Assembly: GCF_048595595.1 (NCBI RefSeq)
Contig: NZ_CP184347.1
Source of the DNA: Bacteroides pyogenes_A
Lineage (GTDB): Bacteria; Bacteroidota; Bacteroidia; Bacteroidales; Bacteroidaceae
Strand: one strand, 5' to 3'
Length of the DNA: 64,000 bases
This document shows, one piece after another, positions 1-8,771 of this stretch; position 1 is the stretch's first letter; every line of letters begins with the position of its first letter. The translations under genes were made by a program, and so were the position numbers. The notes under the pieces are model-generated. The model did not search any database and had not been told where the DNA came from. It was given only the letters and a program-made list of their open reading frames with translations.

Positions 1-341
1 TAAGGTTTGCTTTTGAGCATTAACTCTATGTCTGCACGCCTTACCAAAGCCATTCTTCCGCTAATTCGGGATGCTCTAAGTTTATCCTCTTTGACTAATT
101 TATAAATGTACTGACGGCTTACGCCCATCAATCGGGCAGCCTGCGAGAAAGTGAAATATTCCTGCTTCTCCAGACTGGAGCGCAGCTCCTGCATTTCTTG
201 AATATGGCGCAGTTCCATTTTGCGCTCCTTGATACGATGTTTGTAACCTCGCTTCGAGCATTGAGGGCTACAATAACAGGTCGTTGTTTTCTGTGCGATG
301 AATGGTTTTCTGCACCATTGACAAATTCTCTTTACTTCCAT
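1..341 (-). CDS. Zinc-ribbon plus helix-turn-helix protein of a mobile element (truncated by window edge)
   Basis: The reading frame starts at the ATG complementary to 339-341 and stays open for 113 codons to the left edge, so the C-terminus is missing. Residues 7-28 hold a CxxC...CxxxC zinc-ribbon pattern (CQWC, then CSPQC). A basic linker follows, and residues 63-100 form an excisionase/MerR-like helix-turn-helix (FSQAARLMGVSRQYIYKLV). From family knowledge, proteins of this build sit beside tyrosine recombinases in Bacteroides integrative elements and probably bind DNA during excision or regulate the element. It lies directly past the 3' end of mnmE, transcribed away from it, which fits an element integrated there. 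The integrase expected next would lie outside the window. The function is inferred from motif and context only. Confidence 0.7.
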   Translation of the reverse strand, partial: MEVKRICQWCRKPFIAQKTTTCYCSPQCSKRGYKHRIKERKMELRHIQEMQELRSSLEKQEYFTFSQAARLMGVSRQYIYKLVKEDKLRASRISGRMALVRRADIELMLKSKP

Positions 342-533
342 ATTTCCTATATCATTTTCTCTGTTTTTTTATTTCCCTTTTTGTCTACACATGTAAACCA
401 CTGTCAACACACGTCAACTAATGCGTCACTGTGACATTCGGGCTAACCGTGAATTTCTGTCGCGGTAGAAATATGATAGAAAAATATGGATAAAAACCGT
501 TACTTCCAAATACGTACTGGAAAGTGTTAAAAC

Positions 534-564
534 AATAAAGTCGCTGATATACAGCGACTTTATT
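534..564. terminator. 13-bp perfect hairpin between mnmE and the mobile-element gene
   Basis: AATAAAGTCGCTG (534-546) pairs perfectly with CAGCGACTTTATT (552-564) around a 5-nt loop. The A/T-rich outer stem gives U-rich 3' flanks on both strands. It lies 39 bp past the mnmE stop codon and probably ends mnmE transcription. It may also insulate the adjoining mobile element. Confidence 0.75.
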
Positions 565-599
565 CTAAATGATTATAGTTGGTTACGGCTGTTTACAAG

Positions 600-650
600 C
601 CATCACTTGCCGATGCAAAAATTCTTAAATATATTCCGAAGCACCATGTC
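600..650. other. Candidate attachment site at the 3' end of mnmE
   Basis: The last codons of mnmE encode F-C-I-G-K-stop. The matching last codons of this gene (trmE/thdF) are the known chromosomal target of the SGI1 island in enterobacteria. A mobile-element gene lies only 260 bp beyond the stop here. The exact core and the second boundary are not visible in the window, so this is an inference from position. Confidence 0.35.
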
Positions 651-2000
651 GTTTGTCACTTCGCCGGCTATATCGGAGATGTAGAAGATGCACTCGCGGA
701 TGTCTTGCGAGAGGAAGTCGCCTGAGATTTGCGAGGCGAGACCGTCTTGTACGCGGCGGATGGCGTCCAACGCTTTGGTGAGAGCTTCGTAGTGGCGGAC
801 GTTGGTCACGATGATGTCGTTTTGCGTCACAGAGGGCAGGCGAGCGGCATCCACCAACATTTGTTGGAGCTTGTCGGTATTCATGTGACGGCGTGCCGAC
901 AGGAAGATGTGCACGGTGCTCTCTTCGGGGAAGTCCTTCAGCAGGGCGGAGAGCGATGTCTGCTCTTCCGTGTTTATCAGGTCGCATTTGTTGAATACGA
1001 CGATAAGACGTTTGCTTGCGCAGCGCGGAAGGATGCAGGGCGAGAGTTGGGCGATTTGCGAGGAGGCGCGTGAGGAGTCGACCATCCAAAGCACGATTTC
1101 CGCCTGATCGAGCTTCCGGAACGTACGTTCGATACCCAGACTCTCGATCGTGTCTTTGGTGTCGCGGATGCCTGCCGTGTCGATGAAACGGAAGGTGACG
1201 CCTCCGATGTTCACCGTGTCTTCTATCACGTCGCGCGTGGTGCCGTGGATGTCGCTCACAATCGCTTTCTCCTCATTCAGCAGCACGTTGAGCAGAGTCG
1301 ACTTGCCGGCATTGGTCTCGCCGATGATGGCTACGGGAACGCCGTTCTTGATGGCGTTGCCCACGCTGAACGAATGCGCCAGCCGGGTGATCACACGCTC
1401 TATCTCTCCGGCAAGGGCTTTCAGGGCGCTCCGGTCGGCAAACTCCACATCCTCTTCGCTGAAGTCGAGTTCGAGTTCGATCATCGAGGTGAAGTGGAGG
1501 AGCTTGTCCCGAAGTCTGGCGAGCTCCTTGCTGAAGCCGCCTCTCATCTGGTTCATCGCCAACCGGTGAGTGGCTGCCGAGGTGGAGGCGATCAGATCGG
1601 CCACCGCTTCCGCCTGACTTAGATCCATCTTGCCGTTCATAAACGCGCGCCGGGTATATTCTCCGGGCTCTGCCATGCGGCATCCTTTGCCGATGAGCAA
1701 CTGCAACACTTGCTGCAAGATGTAGGGCGAACCGTGGCAGGCTATCTCCGTGCAGTCTTCGCCGGTGTAGGAGTGGGGGGCGCGAAACAGGCTGACCAGT
1801 ACTTCGTCTACCACTTCGTCGCCGTCATATATGCGCCCGAAAGTGATTTTGTAAGCATCCTGCTTATCGAGAGGGCGGGAGCCTGTCGGTTTGAAGATGC
1901 TTCCGGTTATGGAAACCGCCTCCGGACCGGAGACGCGGATGATGCCGATGGCTCCTCCCTGTGCGGTAGCGATGGCGCAAATCGTATCGGTTGAAATCAT
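603..2000 (-). CDS. mnmE: tRNA modification GTPase MnmE
   Basis: This 465-residue protein has the normal MnmE length and architecture. The N-terminal folate-binding domain begins with DTICAIAT. A helical region contains the inserted G domain, with the P-loop GETNAGKS at about 227-234 and DTAGIR near 275. The universal C-terminal FCIGK supplies the catalytic Cys. MnmE works with MnmG to form 5-carboxymethylaminomethyluridine-type modifications at wobble U34 of several tRNAs in the cytoplasm. It is the last gene of a minus-strand run that starts with the nucleoside phosphorylase upstream, and a strong hairpin lies 39 bp past its stop. The 3' end may be an integration target for the element to its left. 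The long frames on the other strand are shadows. Confidence 0.97.
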   Translation of the reverse strand: MISTDTICAIATAQGGAIGIIRVSGPEAVSITGSIFKPTGSRPLDKQDAYKITFGRIYDGDEVVDEVLVSLFRAPHSYTGEDCTEIACHGSPYILQQVLQLLIGKGCRMAEPGEYTRRAFMNGKMDLSQAEAVADLIASTSAATHRLAMNQMRGGFSKELARLRDKLLHFTSMIELELDFSEEDVEFADRSALKALAGEIERVITRLAHSFSVGNAIKNGVPVAIIGETNAGKSTLLNVLLNEEKAIVSDIHGTTRDVIEDTVNIGGVTFRFIDTAGIRDTKDTIESLGIERTFRKLDQAEIVLWMVDSSRASSQIAQLSPCILPRCASKRLIVVFNKCDLINTEEQTSLSALLKDFPEESTVHIFLSARRHMNTDKLQQMLVDAARLPSVTQNDIIVTNVRHYEALTKALDAIRRVQDGLASQISGDFLSQDIRECIFYISDIAGEVTNDMVLRNIFKNFCIGK

Positions 2001-2024
2001 TCTTTGTCGGTTATTATATATTTC

Positions 2025-2052
2025 GGGGTGCTCAATTCAGTTTGGGCACCCC
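2025..2052. terminator. Hairpin between nucleoside phosphorylase and mnmE
   Basis: GGGGTGC (2025-2031) pairs with GCACCCC (2046-2052). The 3' flank is T-rich on the plus strand (CTCTTTCTTTTC) but not on the minus strand, where both neighbouring genes lie. It could therefore be an attenuating or RNA-stabilising hairpin rather than a full terminator. Confidence 0.45.
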
Positions 2053-2081
2053 CTCTTTCTTTTCTATTCGGCTGGAAAACA

Positions 2082-2960
2082 TCAGATTCTGTCGAGCACT
2101 GTCGAAATCAGCGTGTCGATGGTGTTCTTGTATCCCGTGTTCGCCTCTTTGATCAGCCTGTTGGCAATCACCATGCACACGGTCATCGCTTTGTGCCCCA
2201 TCAGGCGGCTGAGTCCGGCAAGGGCGGAGCTTTCCATCTCGAAGTTGGTGATTTTGAATCCCTTGTATTCGAACGATTCGATCTTTTCGTTCTGCTTCGG
2301 ATCAGCCAGCGGGATGCGGAGTTCCCTGCCCTGCGGACCGAAGAATCCTCCGGCGGCGATGGTCACACCCCGTACCATGTCTTCGCGGGCAATCCGGTCT
2401 ATCAGCTCCTTGTCGGCGTCGATCACGTAAGGAGCGGGAGCGCACATGTTGCCCGACCATCCCATGTGGTTGAGGAACGCGCGTTCGAAAGGAAGGTCGC
2501 ACACGGCGTTGCGTCCGGCGTAGAAATTCAGCAGGCCGTCGAATCCCATCGACTTCTGCGAGCACACGAAAGTCCCTACCGGAGTGTTGGGTTGCAGTCC
2601 TCCGCACGTGCCGATGCGCACCAATTCCAGTTGGCGGAAGTTCTCTTTTTCTTCCCGCGTGCCGAAGTCGATATTGGCAAGCGCATCCAGTTCGTTCACC
2701 ACGATGTCGACATTGTCGCACCCGATGCCTGTGGAAACCACCGTAATCCGTTTGCCTTTGTACGTTCCCGTGATGGTCTTAAACTCGCGGCTTTCCACTT
2801 CGCATTCCTTGTTTTCGAAGTGCGACGCCACCAGCGCCACCCGTCCCGGATCGCCCACGAGGATTACTTTGTCCGCCAGCATTTCCGGTTTCAGGTGAAG
2901 GTGGAATACACTCCCGTCTTCATTGATGATGAGTTCCGATGAAGGAAAATACTTTTTCAT
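2082..2960 (-). CDS. Nucleoside phosphorylase (uridine/purine phosphorylase family)
   Basis: The 292-residue protein begins MKKYFPSSELI. A 7-codon longer start at 2981 is possible but adds nothing recognisable. Family signatures visible are GDPGRV near 35-40 (phosphate site), STGIGCDN near 76, RIGTCGG near 115 and FEMESSAL (ribose and base contacts). These place it in the PNP/UDP phosphorylase superfamily, cytoplasmic enzymes that split nucleosides with phosphate into base and ribose-1-phosphate for salvage. The exact substrate (uridine or purine nucleoside) cannot be read safely from sequence. It is followed on the same strand by mnmE after about 80 bp containing a hairpin. Confidence 0.88.
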   Translation of the reverse strand: MKKYFPSSELIINEDGSVFHLHLKPEMLADKVILVGDPGRVALVASHFENKECEVESREFKTITGTYKGKRITVVSTGIGCDNVDIVVNELDALANIDFGTREEKENFRQLELVRIGTCGGLQPNTPVGTFVCSQKSMGFDGLLNFYAGRNAVCDLPFERAFLNHMGWSGNMCAPAPYVIDADKELIDRIAREDMVRGVTIAAGGFFGPQGRELRIPLADPKQNEKIESFEYKGFKITNFEMESSALAGLSRLMGHKAMTVCMVIANRLIKEANTGYKNTIDTLISTVLDRI

Positions 2961-3054
2961 TGCTATATAATTTTGAGGCATTCCCGTGTTTCCGATTCAC
3001 GGGAGATGCCGTGTTAATAACTCAAGTTTATAACATTCGCCGTTTGCTCTGGAG

Positions 3055-3190
3055 CTTGTGGGGTACAAGCCTTTCCTTTTCGAGGCTTTCACCGTTTTGT
3101 TTGTCCCCATTTGTTCGGAGGCTTGTGGGATGCAAACACTCCTTTTCGAGGCTTTCACCGATTTGTTTGTTTCCATTTGCACGGCGACAC
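3055..3190. repeat. Two-copy 67-bp direct repeat
   Basis: The sequence from CTTGTGGG at 3055 recurs at 3122, a 67-bp period. Each copy contains TTTTCGAGGCTTTCACCG and a TTTGTTTG block. It fills the gap between the nucleoside phosphorylase start and the floA stop. Each unit can be read as three blocks of 22-23 bp. Confidence 0.75.
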
Positions 3191-3220
3191 CTTTATTGAA
3201 ATTAAAGCGTTTGCCCCTTG

Positions 3221-4222
3221 CTACTTGCTCAGCGGCTGGTTCGTCACGCTGCCCGACGACGGCTTGGCGATGTTTTCACGCATCGAAGTGTCCGCCTCTA
3301 TGTTCTTCATCCGGTAGTAGTCCATGATGCCCAGATTCCCGTTGCGGAACGCTTCCGCCATGGCTTTCGGCACTTCGGCTTCGGCCTCTATCACCTTGGC
3401 GCGCGCTTCCTGTGCTTTGGCCTTCATCTCCTGTTCCGAAGCCACCGCCATTGCCCGGCGTTCCTCCGCTTTTGCCTGCGCGATGTTCTTGTCGGCGTTC
3501 GCCTGATCTATCTGCAGGGCGGCCCCGATGTTCTTACCTATGTCGATATCGGCGATGTCGATGGACAAGATTTCGAAAGCAGTTCCCGCATCCAGTCCCT
3601 TGCGCAATACCAGTTTGGAGATAGAGTCGGGGTTTTCCAGCACCGATTTATGGTTCTCCGACGAACCGATGGACGAAACGATACCCTCGCCCACACGCGC
3701 CAGAATCGTGTCTTCGCCTGCGCCGCCCACCAGTTGGCGGATGTTGGCGCGCACCGTCACCCGCGCTTTGGCGATCAGCTGGATGCCGTCTTTGGCAACG
3801 GCAGTCACCGGCGGAGTGTCGATAACCTTCGGGTTGACAGACATTTGAACGGCTTCGAACACGTCGCGTCCCGCGAGGTCGATGGCAGTAGCCATCTGAA
3901 ACGGCAGTTCGATGTTGGCTTTCGAAGCCGATACAAGCGCGTGCACCACCTTCTCCACGTGTCCGCCTGCCAGATAATGTGCCTCCAGTTCGTCGCGCGT
4001 GATATCTTTCAGTCCCGCCTTATGCGCTTCTATCATGCCCGGCACGATGATATACGGCGGCACGTTCCTGATGCGCATCAGGAAGAGCTGCACCAGCGAG
4101 ATGTTCACTCCGGACACTTTGGCCGAAAGCCACAGGAAAAACGGTACATAATGAAAGAAGATGATCAGGAAGATGATACCTCCCGCAATCAGGATGATGG
4201 GTAAATAAACGGATGTTTCCAT
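3221..4222 (-). CDS. floA: Flotillin-like membrane protein FloA
   Basis: This 333-residue protein matches the FloA (YqfA) family in length and layout. A strongly hydrophobic N-terminal segment (about residues 7-30) anchors it. A conserved region with IRNVPPYIIVPGMIEAHKAGL follows, then an SPFH-like domain and an Ala/Glu-rich coiled-coil stretch (KAEERRAMAVASEQEM and onward). FloA forms oligomeric membrane scaffolds linked to lipid microdomains and envelope homeostasis. It lies downstream of an NfeD-like gene on the same strand, the standard NfeD-flotillin pairing. About 200 bp of AT-rich DNA separates the two. Confidence 0.92.
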   Translation of the reverse strand: METSVYLPIILIAGGIIFLIIFFHYVPFFLWLSAKVSGVNISLVQLFLMRIRNVPPYIIVPGMIEAHKAGLKDITRDELEAHYLAGGHVEKVVHALVSASKANIELPFQMATAIDLAGRDVFEAVQMSVNPKVIDTPPVTAVAKDGIQLIAKARVTVRANIRQLVGGAGEDTILARVGEGIVSSIGSSENHKSVLENPDSISKLVLRKGLDAGTAFEILSIDIADIDIGKNIGAALQIDQANADKNIAQAKAEERRAMAVASEQEMKAKAQEARAKVIEAEAEVPKAMAEAFRNGNLGIMDYYRMKNIEADTSMRENIAKPSSGSVTNQPLSK

Positions 4223-4426
4223 TGATAGATTATTTAATTGATTATGTTTATTTTATTTATGATTTCGTGCATTATACTTCAGGTTGTCTTAGGGTCTGCC
4301 TTATCGCTTCACTTTGCGGCTTGGCTTATCGCTTTGCCCTATTGTTTTACTGTATATATTTACACCATACTATATATACGTATCATAATATTTAGCCTGC
4401 AAGCGTTAATTTTATATGAATAAACA

Positions 4427-4897
4427 TTAATTCGTTTGCCGCTCCACCAGAATCGTTCCGTCGGTGATGCGCCGCACCACGATGAGCGTCTTTTCGTCGA
4501 GAAAGCCGTCAACTGACCTCACCTCCACGATCTTTCCGTTGATTTCGGCGTACCCGATCTGTGCGAGCCGGGTGGTGCTGATGCCCGTGTCGCCTACCTT
4601 CACGCTCTTTTCCGCGCTGCGGTCTACCTTAGAGTCGATGTCTTTCTTCAACGCCAGCTTGTCGAGCGTTTTCGAACGCATGAACCAGATGAGCGATCCG
4701 ATGCAGGTGACCGCCGATATGCCCAGCGTGATGAAACCGCCCGCCATACCCAAATGGGTGAAGGCGTGGTAATTGGCATAGAGAATGCAGATTACTGCCG
4801 AGATACCCGCCAAGCTGATGCCCGGAATGACAAACAGCTCGACCAGAAAAAGAATGATTGCCGCGACAATAAGAACGGTAATAATTAGTATATCCAT
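4427..4897 (-). CDS. NfeD-like membrane protein, partner of FloA
   Basis: This short 156-residue NfeD-type protein has hydrophobic segments near residues 2-22, 30-48 and 53-72. The C-terminal domain (about 95-152) reads as an OB-fold: GDTGISTTRLAQIGYAEINGK, EVRSVDGF and LIVVRR. It lacks the N-terminal ClpP-like protease domain of long NfeD proteins. NfeD proteins are membrane partners of flotillin/SPFH proteins, and floA follows on the same strand. The assignment rests on size, topology and neighbour. Confidence 0.88.
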   Translation of the reverse strand: MDILIITVLIVAAIILFLVELFVIPGISLAGISAVICILYANYHAFTHLGMAGGFITLGISAVTCIGSLIWFMRSKTLDKLALKKDIDSKVDRSAEKSVKVGDTGISTTRLAQIGYAEINGKIVEVRSVDGFLDEKTLIVVRRITDGTILVERQTN

Positions 4898-4902
4898 AGC
4901 TT

Positions 4903-5020
4903 CGTTTATTTAGCTTTGTTTATTAGCTTTGTTTATTAGCTTCGTTTGTTAGCTTTGTTTATTAGCTTCGTTTGTTAGTTTCGTTTGTTAGCTTTATTTG
5001 TTTAGCTTCATTTATTTAAT
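4903..5020. repeat. 13-bp tandem repeat upstream of nfeD-floA
   Basis: About nine copies of a 13-bp unit (AGCTTTGTTTATT, AGCTTCGTTTGTT and variants) lie immediately upstream of the NfeD start codon. The region probably carries the promoter and 5' leader of the nfeD-floA pair, so copy number could alter spacing. Its period differs from the 21-22-bp family seen elsewhere. Confidence 0.8.
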
Positions 5021-5144
5021 GAGTGTTCTACGTTTCATTTATTTGTTTTCTTTCCTCTGCTCTCTGCTTCTTGTTTTGCTTGGTGGCTTTATTCACCCTT
5101 GTTTTTAGGCTTTGCTTCATCATTTTCCTTGTTATGAACTTCGT

Positions 5145-6572
5145 TTATTTGGCACTGTTTATTTCCGCGTTTCGTATGCCCATGCCCAGACTGTCCATTT
5201 CCAGAGCCATTTGCAGCACCCTTTCCTCAAGGTCGCGAATGGCGGGAGCCATCACTGTCCGCTCGCTCTCGCCGGCTTGGGCGTACTCCTCGCGTTGGGC
5301 GTCCAGCTTTTCCCGTTGCAGGCGGTAGTCCTTTTCCAACTGTTGGTACTGCCGGAACATCTCCCTTGCCTCTTCCGAGCGGAAGTCGCTTAGCAGATAG
5401 TACGTCCTGCGGTCGTCTATCACAAACTCGAAATCCATCGCCCGCCGTTGCTTCGGGCGGTAGTTCAGAGCGGCCTCCAGCCGTTTCTTCGCCGCTGCCA
5501 CCGCCTCCTCGTCTTCCCATGTCTCTTTCAGCGAATGCAGTTTTGCCAGCCGCACGATCTGCCCCGGCTCCGCCGATTCGTAGTCGTACGTCTGCTTCGA
5601 GGTGTTGGGGATGAACACATACACGCACACCTTCCCTTCGGGCTGGAAGCGGTCGGAGGCGAACCATCCCAAGTTATTGTACTCGTCGATTACGTACATA
5701 TAGTCGTTGTAGGGCGAGTTGAACGGCATCCCCACGTTTTCGGGGGTGAGGTAAGTATCGGTATTCGTGTTGTACCGCGTCACGTAAATGTCGTACCCCC
5801 CCAGACCTTCGCCGTCGGTGGCGTAGTAGACCGTCGCCCCGTCGGTCATCACGAACGGATAGCCGGTATTTCCCTTTCCGTTGATGTTTTCGGGCAACGG
5901 GCGCGCCGCTCCCCATTCGTTGCCGAGCTTGCTCCGCGAGAATACGCTCAGCGTTCCCTGTCCGCCGTCGTCGCCGTAGTATATCCTGTTTCCTATCTCC
6001 GTCTCGTACACCGTGCCCGGATGCTTCCCTTCGGTGCCGAAGAAAGCGTTGTACGTGTGCAGCTTGCCTGACTCCCCGCTTATCTTGTAAGCCTCGAGAA
6101 ACCGCTCTTTATCCACCGTGAAGCTGTCTATCACGCACACCTTTTCCACCCCTTTCAGCATCCGCAGGCGGGCCTTGCTCCGTTCCAGCAGCCGTTCCCC
6201 TTCTTCCGCCGGGCGTTTCAGGCGTTTCAGGTCGGCCACGTACTTCTCGAAACAGGCCACCGCGTCTTCATACCGGCACGTGGCGTTGTACGCCTGCCCC
6301 AGATGCAGTTGCCCCCCTGTCACCCGCTTTTTCACGGCAGTCTCCAGATGCGGCACCGCCTCTTCCGGCTGTCCCGTTTTCAGGCAGCATACGCCGTACC
6401 AGTAGTTGTAATTGCCGTTTCCCGGCTGCGCTTTCAGCTGTATTCTGAATACCGGCTTCGCCTTTTCGTATTCCCCCTTGGCGAAAAGCTCGCGCGCCTC
6501 TTCGAGAGTCTGTGCCGAAAGGCCGGCGAGGAAGAAGCTGCAAAGGATGGTTAGTATCTGTTTTTTCTTCAT
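5145..6572 (-). CDS. TPR and PD40 beta-propeller envelope protein
   Basis: This 475-residue exported protein has an N-terminal signal peptide (MKKKQILTILCSFFLAGLSA|Q). Tetratricopeptide repeats follow at about 22-130 (AKGEYEKAKPVF, WYGVCCLKTGQPEEAVPHLETAV). About 170-330 contains WD40/PD40-type blades (IYYGDDGG, VYYATDGEGLGGYDIYVTRY, GWFASDRF), and the C-terminus is coiled coil (about 400-465). The layout resembles the TPR-PD40 part of the type IX secretion protein PorE, but the OmpA domain is missing, so PorE is not claimed. It probably sits in the periplasm or on the outer membrane. The gene is divergent from ttcA; TAAATTTG and TATTTTTG -7-like boxes lie upstream at 6605-6620. Confidence 0.75.
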   Translation of the reverse strand: MKKKQILTILCSFFLAGLSAQTLEEARELFAKGEYEKAKPVFRIQLKAQPGNGNYNYWYGVCCLKTGQPEEAVPHLETAVKKRVTGGQLHLGQAYNATCRYEDAVACFEKYVADLKRLKRPAEEGERLLERSKARLRMLKGVEKVCVIDSFTVDKERFLEAYKISGESGKLHTYNAFFGTEGKHPGTVYETEIGNRIYYGDDGGQGTLSVFSRSKLGNEWGAARPLPENINGKGNTGYPFVMTDGATVYYATDGEGLGGYDIYVTRYNTNTDTYLTPENVGMPFNSPYNDYMYVIDEYNNLGWFASDRFQPEGKVCVYVFIPNTSKQTYDYESAEPGQIVRLAKLHSLKETWEDEEAVAAAKKRLEAALNYRPKQRRAMDFEFVIDDRRTYYLLSDFRSEEAREMFRQYQQLEKDYRLQREKLDAQREEYAQAGESERTVMAPAIRDLEERVLQMALEMDSLGMGIRNAEINSAK

Positions 6573-6712
6573 GTTTTCTTCACATTTGCTTGGGTTAGCT
6601 TGTCCAAAAATACAAATTTATCGGCAATAAACCCTTTTTGCCCCATTCTATTTTGTTAATTCTTCTTTAAATGATTCTTTTCGTTTATTTTTGCATCCGT
6701 TTATAGCATGGT

Positions 6713-7459
6713 ATGACGAAATTTACGGAAGAAGAAAAGACGCTGCGCCGCATCGAGAGGCGTTTTGCCAAGGGCGTGGTGCAATACGGCCTCATTGAAG
6801 AGGGCGACAGGATACTCATCGGACTTTCGGGCGGGAAAGACTCGCTCGCGCTGGTCGAACTGCTGGGGCGAAGGGCGCGCATCCACAAGCCCCGTTTCTC
6901 GGTGGCGGCTCTCCACGTGGTGATGAGCAACATCGCCTACCGTAGCGATGCCGCCTACCTGCGGGCGCATTGCGAGGCGCACGGGGTGGAGTTCGTGCTG
7001 CGCGAGACCTCGTTCGACGCCTCTACCGACACGCGGAAATCGCCCTGCTTTCTCTGCTCGTGGAACCGCCGCAAGGCGCTTTTCACCGTTGCCAAGGAGA
7101 TGGGGTGCAACAAGATTGCTTTGGGGCATCACATGGACGATATTCTGGAGACGCTGCTCATGAACATCACCTATCAGGGCGCGTTCGGCACCATGCCGCC
7201 GCGGCTGGTGATGAAGAAGTTCGACATGATCATCATCCGTCCGATGTGCCTCGTGCACGAGTCGGACTTGGCGGAGCTGGCGGCGTTGCGCGGTTACCTC
7301 CCTCAGGTGAAAAACTGCCCCTACGAGTCGGACTCCAGCCGCGGCGAGATGAAAGAGGTGCTCCGCCGTTTGGAGGCGATGAACCCCGAAGCCCGTTACA
7401 GCCTGTGGGCAAGCATGACGAACGTGCAGGAGGAGCTTTTGCCCGTGCGGCGGGAATGA
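6713..7459 (+). CDS. ttcA: PP-loop tRNA 2-thiocytidine biosynthesis protein TtcA
   Basis: This 248-residue protein carries the ATP-pyrophosphatase P-loop SGGKDS at residues 39-44. It has a Cys pair in CFLC (C112, C115), a GHHMDD motif at 138-143 and another conserved Cys in NCPYES (C202). These match the TtcA group of iron-sulfur enzymes, which thiolate cytidine 32 of certain tRNAs in the cytoplasm. The start codon is 20 bp past a TATTTTTG -7 box at 6686-6693. Its last codons form the first copy of a 67-bp tandem repeat that continues to about 7870, so gene end and repeat share sequence. Confidence 0.88.
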   Translation: MTKFTEEEKTLRRIERRFAKGVVQYGLIEEGDRILIGLSGGKDSLALVELLGRRARIHKPRFSVAALHVVMSNIAYRSDAAYLRAHCEAHGVEFVLRETSFDASTDTRKSPCFLCSWNRRKALFTVAKEMGCNKIALGHHMDDILETLLMNITYQGAFGTMPPRLVMKKFDMIIIRPMCLVHESDLAELAALRGYLPQVKNCPYESDSSRGEMKEVLRRLEAMNPEARYSLWASMTNVQEELLPVRRE

Positions 7460-7870
7460 GATAGGCTGAGCTTGCACAGTCGGCAACGGAGCATGGGGAA
7501 GTCTTTTGACGGTTTGCCGGGAATGAAAGAGGCGGAGCCTGTGCAGTCGGCGGCGGAGCATGAGGGGAGGCTTTTGACGGTTTGCCGGGAATGAAAAAGG
7601 CTGAGCTTGCACAGTCGGCAACGGAGCATGGGGGAGGCTTTTGCCCGTGCGGCGGGAATGAGATAGGCTGAGCTTGCACAGTCGGCAACGGAGCATGGGG
7701 GAGGCTTTTGCCCGTGCGGCGGGAATGAGATAGGCTGAGCTTGCACAGTCGGCAACGGAGCATGGGGGAGGTTTTTGCCCGTGCGTCAAGAATGAGATAG
7801 GCTGAGCTTGCACGGTCGGCAACGGAGCATGGGGAAGTCTTTTGACGATTCGCCGAGAATGAAAGAGCTG
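7441..7870. repeat. 67-bp tandem repeat starting inside the ttcA 3' end
   Basis: Units begin at 7441, 7508, 7576, 7643, 7710, 7777 and 7844, spacing 67, 68, 67, 67, 67, 67. The 7643 and 7710 units are almost identical. The first unit contains the last six ttcA codons and stop codon (PVRRE-stop). The array makes a spurious open frame on the minus strand but has no coding signature. Confidence 0.92.
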
Positions 7871-7944
7871 CATCGTTACTCAAAAGCGAGTTCGACGCAG
7901 CTCTTTCCATTACTGATTTCAAGCGGTCCTTATTTCGCCTCTCG

Positions 7945-8335
7945 TTCCGGCTTGCTTGCCGCCCGATGGGGTGGGGAGCTTTACCTCCCTGCTTTTCGCC
8001 TCACCCTTCGTTTTGACTTGTTTCCCGCCCGATGGGGTGGGGAGCTTTACCTCCCTGCTTTTCGCCTCACCCTTCGTTCCGGCTTGTTTCCCGCCCGATG
8101 GGGTAGAAGCTTTACCTCTCAGCTTTTCGCTTCCCCCTTCGCTTCGGTTTGCTTGTCGCCCGATGGGGTAGAAGCCTTACCTCTCGGCTTTTCGCCTCGC
8201 CCTTCGTTTTGGCTTGTTTCCCGCCCGATGGGGTAGAAGCTTTACCTCGCGGCTTTTCGCTTCGCCCTTCTTTCCGGCTCATCTGCGAGCCCGATGCGCC
8301 CTTATCCCGCAGCTTTTTGCTTCACCTTTCTTTCC
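7945..8335. repeat. 65-66-bp tandem repeat ending in the amidase 3' end
   Basis: GCCCGATG recurs at 7961, 8027, 8093, 8158, 8223 and 8289 (periods 66, 66, 65, 65, 66). Units carry GGGGAGCTTTACCTC or GTAGAAGC variants. The last, degenerate unit runs into the stop codon region of the amidase gene (8322). The array is unrelated in sequence to the 67-bp array directly to its left. Confidence 0.9.
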
Positions 8336-8771
8336 ACCCTGTGGCGGCATCGAAGCAGGGACAGGCCTTGATCCACTCTTCCGGCTCTATCTCCCCGTTG
8401 CCGTCGAGGTCGGGACTGAGGTCGCGGTGTCCGCATACGCGGCAGCCCGGGAAGTCTTTCAGCAGGGTGAGTATGAGCACCCGCATCGAGTGCTTCTGCC
8501 ACGGCGTGCGCGTGTCTTTGGGGCGTCCGTGGCAGTCGAGCCCGCCTTCGTAGCAGATGCCTATGCTTTCGCCGTTGAACCCCTTGGCGTGCGCGCCTAC
8601 CCGTTCGATGGGGCGGGTGGACTTGATGTCGCCGTTCTTGCGGATGTAGAAGTGGTATCCCGGTCCGTCGAATCCCCGCCTGCGGTGGCAGGTGTCGAGG
8701 TCGTACTCCGTGAAGTCCCTGTCCTCGCGCGTGGCGGAACAGTGGACTACAATCAGGTTGACGCTTCTCAT
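8322..8771 (-). CDS. N-acetylmuramoyl-L-alanine amidase (PGRP/phage T7-lysozyme type)
   Basis: The start MRSVNLIVVHCSAT is chosen because the preceding codons in this frame only shadow the neighbouring gene. It gives 149 residues. Zinc-ligand motifs of the amidase_2/PGRP fold are visible: VVHCSAT near residue 10 and CGHRDLSPD near 120, with YHFYIRKNGDI between. The enzyme would cleave the bond between N-acetylmuramic acid and L-alanine in peptidoglycan. No signal peptide is seen, as in phage endolysins that need a holin or lysis. It overlaps the upstream 92-residue gene by 4 bp (ATGA at 8768-8771) and ends the HU-like/small-protein/amidase operon. Its 3' end merges into a 65-bp repeat array. 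Confidence 0.9.
   Translation of the reverse strand: MRSVNLIVVHCSATREDRDFTEYDLDTCHRRRGFDGPGYHFYIRKNGDIKSTRPIERVGAHAKGFNGESIGICYEGGLDCHGRPKDTRTPWQKHSMRVLILTLLKDFPGCRVCGHRDLSPDLDGNGEIEPEEWIKACPCFDAATGWKER

Noticed and set aside
7441..8330. CRISPR array
   Set aside because: Units are directly tandem without unique spacers, and no cas genes are present.
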